Positions 5,869 to 5,962 of a stretch of 5,962 nt of DNA are shown here, piece by piece. The notes beneath the pieces are model-generated. The model was not told where the DNA came from. It saw only the letters and a list, made by a program, of their open reading frames with translations, and did not search any database. Each line of letters starts with the position of its first letter. The first letter of the stretch is position 1. The DNA is from Anaerolineales bacterium (GTDB lineage Bacteria > Chloroflexota > Anaerolineae > Anaerolineales > Villigracilaceae). The stretch lies in contig JAFGKO010000019.1 of the NCBI GenBank assembly GCA_016928525.1, positions 1 to 5,962 of the forward strand, written 5' to 3'. The position numbers and the translations under genes are program-made.

Positions 5869-5962
5869 TTTTCATTTTTTCATTAACCCGTTCCCATGAT
5901 GTTGGAGGGGCGCACAGCAAGATTATAGTAACAGGGATAACCCATCGCAACGGATTTCCCGA
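5869..5962. other. Flank right of the IS, no gene called
   Basis: Apart from the promoter above I see no supported gene in these 94 bases. Short open minus-strand frames exist but show no recognisable protein. Confidence 0.4.
5922..5950 (-). promoter_or_regulatory. Sigma70-like promoter just outside the IS right end
   Basis: On the minus strand a -35 box TTGCGA (5945-5950, 4/6) and a perfect -10 box TATAAT (5922-5927) are separated by the ideal 17 bp. Transcription would start near 5915 and run into the insertion sequence. Without the element it would lead to the secreted-protein gene with a leader of roughly 110-135 nt. Confidence 0.55.

Noticed and set aside
4260..5872. TTTT on both sides of the IS as a 4-bp target duplication
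   Set aside because: Such a T-run is expected by chance in AT-rich flanks. A 9-bp comparison gives a better, though imperfect, match.

Overview
The window looks like a piece of a Chloroflexota genome, most likely Anaerolineae-like. The clearest hints are a secreted, membrane-anchored protein with a long Thr/Pro-rich linker and CGDGIC cysteine repeats, plus the mix of the other genes. This is an inference from style, not from a marker gene. Every gene I can support lies on the minus strand, so the genes are transcribed from high to low coordinates.

Layout from right to left. At 5869-5962 there is flanking DNA with a good sigma70-like promoter pointing left. At 4264-5868 there is a complete insertion sequence, about 1.6 kb, with one ISKra4-like DDE transposase and imperfect terminal inverted repeats beginning GGGTGTGGCTATT. 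At 3168-4172 there is a signal-peptide-bearing type I membrane protein with two cysteine-rich repeats, a Thr/Pro stalk, an eight-cysteine domain, one membrane helix and an acidic tail. A hairpin terminator follows it at 3118-3141. At 1731-2981 there is a fold-type I PLP aminotransferase of the LysN/2-aminoadipate-aromatic type, followed by a strong terminator at 1683-1707. A new promoter (1635-1664) then drives a metal-chelatase ATPase locus that runs off the left edge.

The most notable element is that chelatase locus. The AAA+ (ChlI/BchI-like) domain is encoded at 461-1570 and stops after 369 residues. The rest of a ChlD/BchD medium subunit (acidic/proline linker, arginine-rich segment, VWA domain with a MIDAS motif) continues in the -1 frame from 479 to the window edge. 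No ATG, GTG or TTG start lies in that frame before codon 113. The junction is a run of nine A residues forming the slippery heptamer A AAA AAA, with a GGGGAG Shine-Dalgarno-like stretch 8 nt upstream, arranged much as at dnaX. The simple reading is programmed -1 ribosomal frameshifting. One mRNA would yield a short ChlI-like subunit (no shift) and a long ChlD-like AAA+/VWA subunit (shift), probably as partners of a CobN/ChlH-type large subunit in cobalt or magnesium insertion. Dual-product chlD genes have been reported in cobalamin producers, so the principle is known; this instance would need its own check. A homopolymer sequencing error is the main alternative.

The insertion sequence lies between a TTGCGA-17-TATAAT promoter and the secreted-protein gene, so it may have separated that gene from its original promoter. 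A second, extended -10-like promoter lies on the gene side of the insertion.
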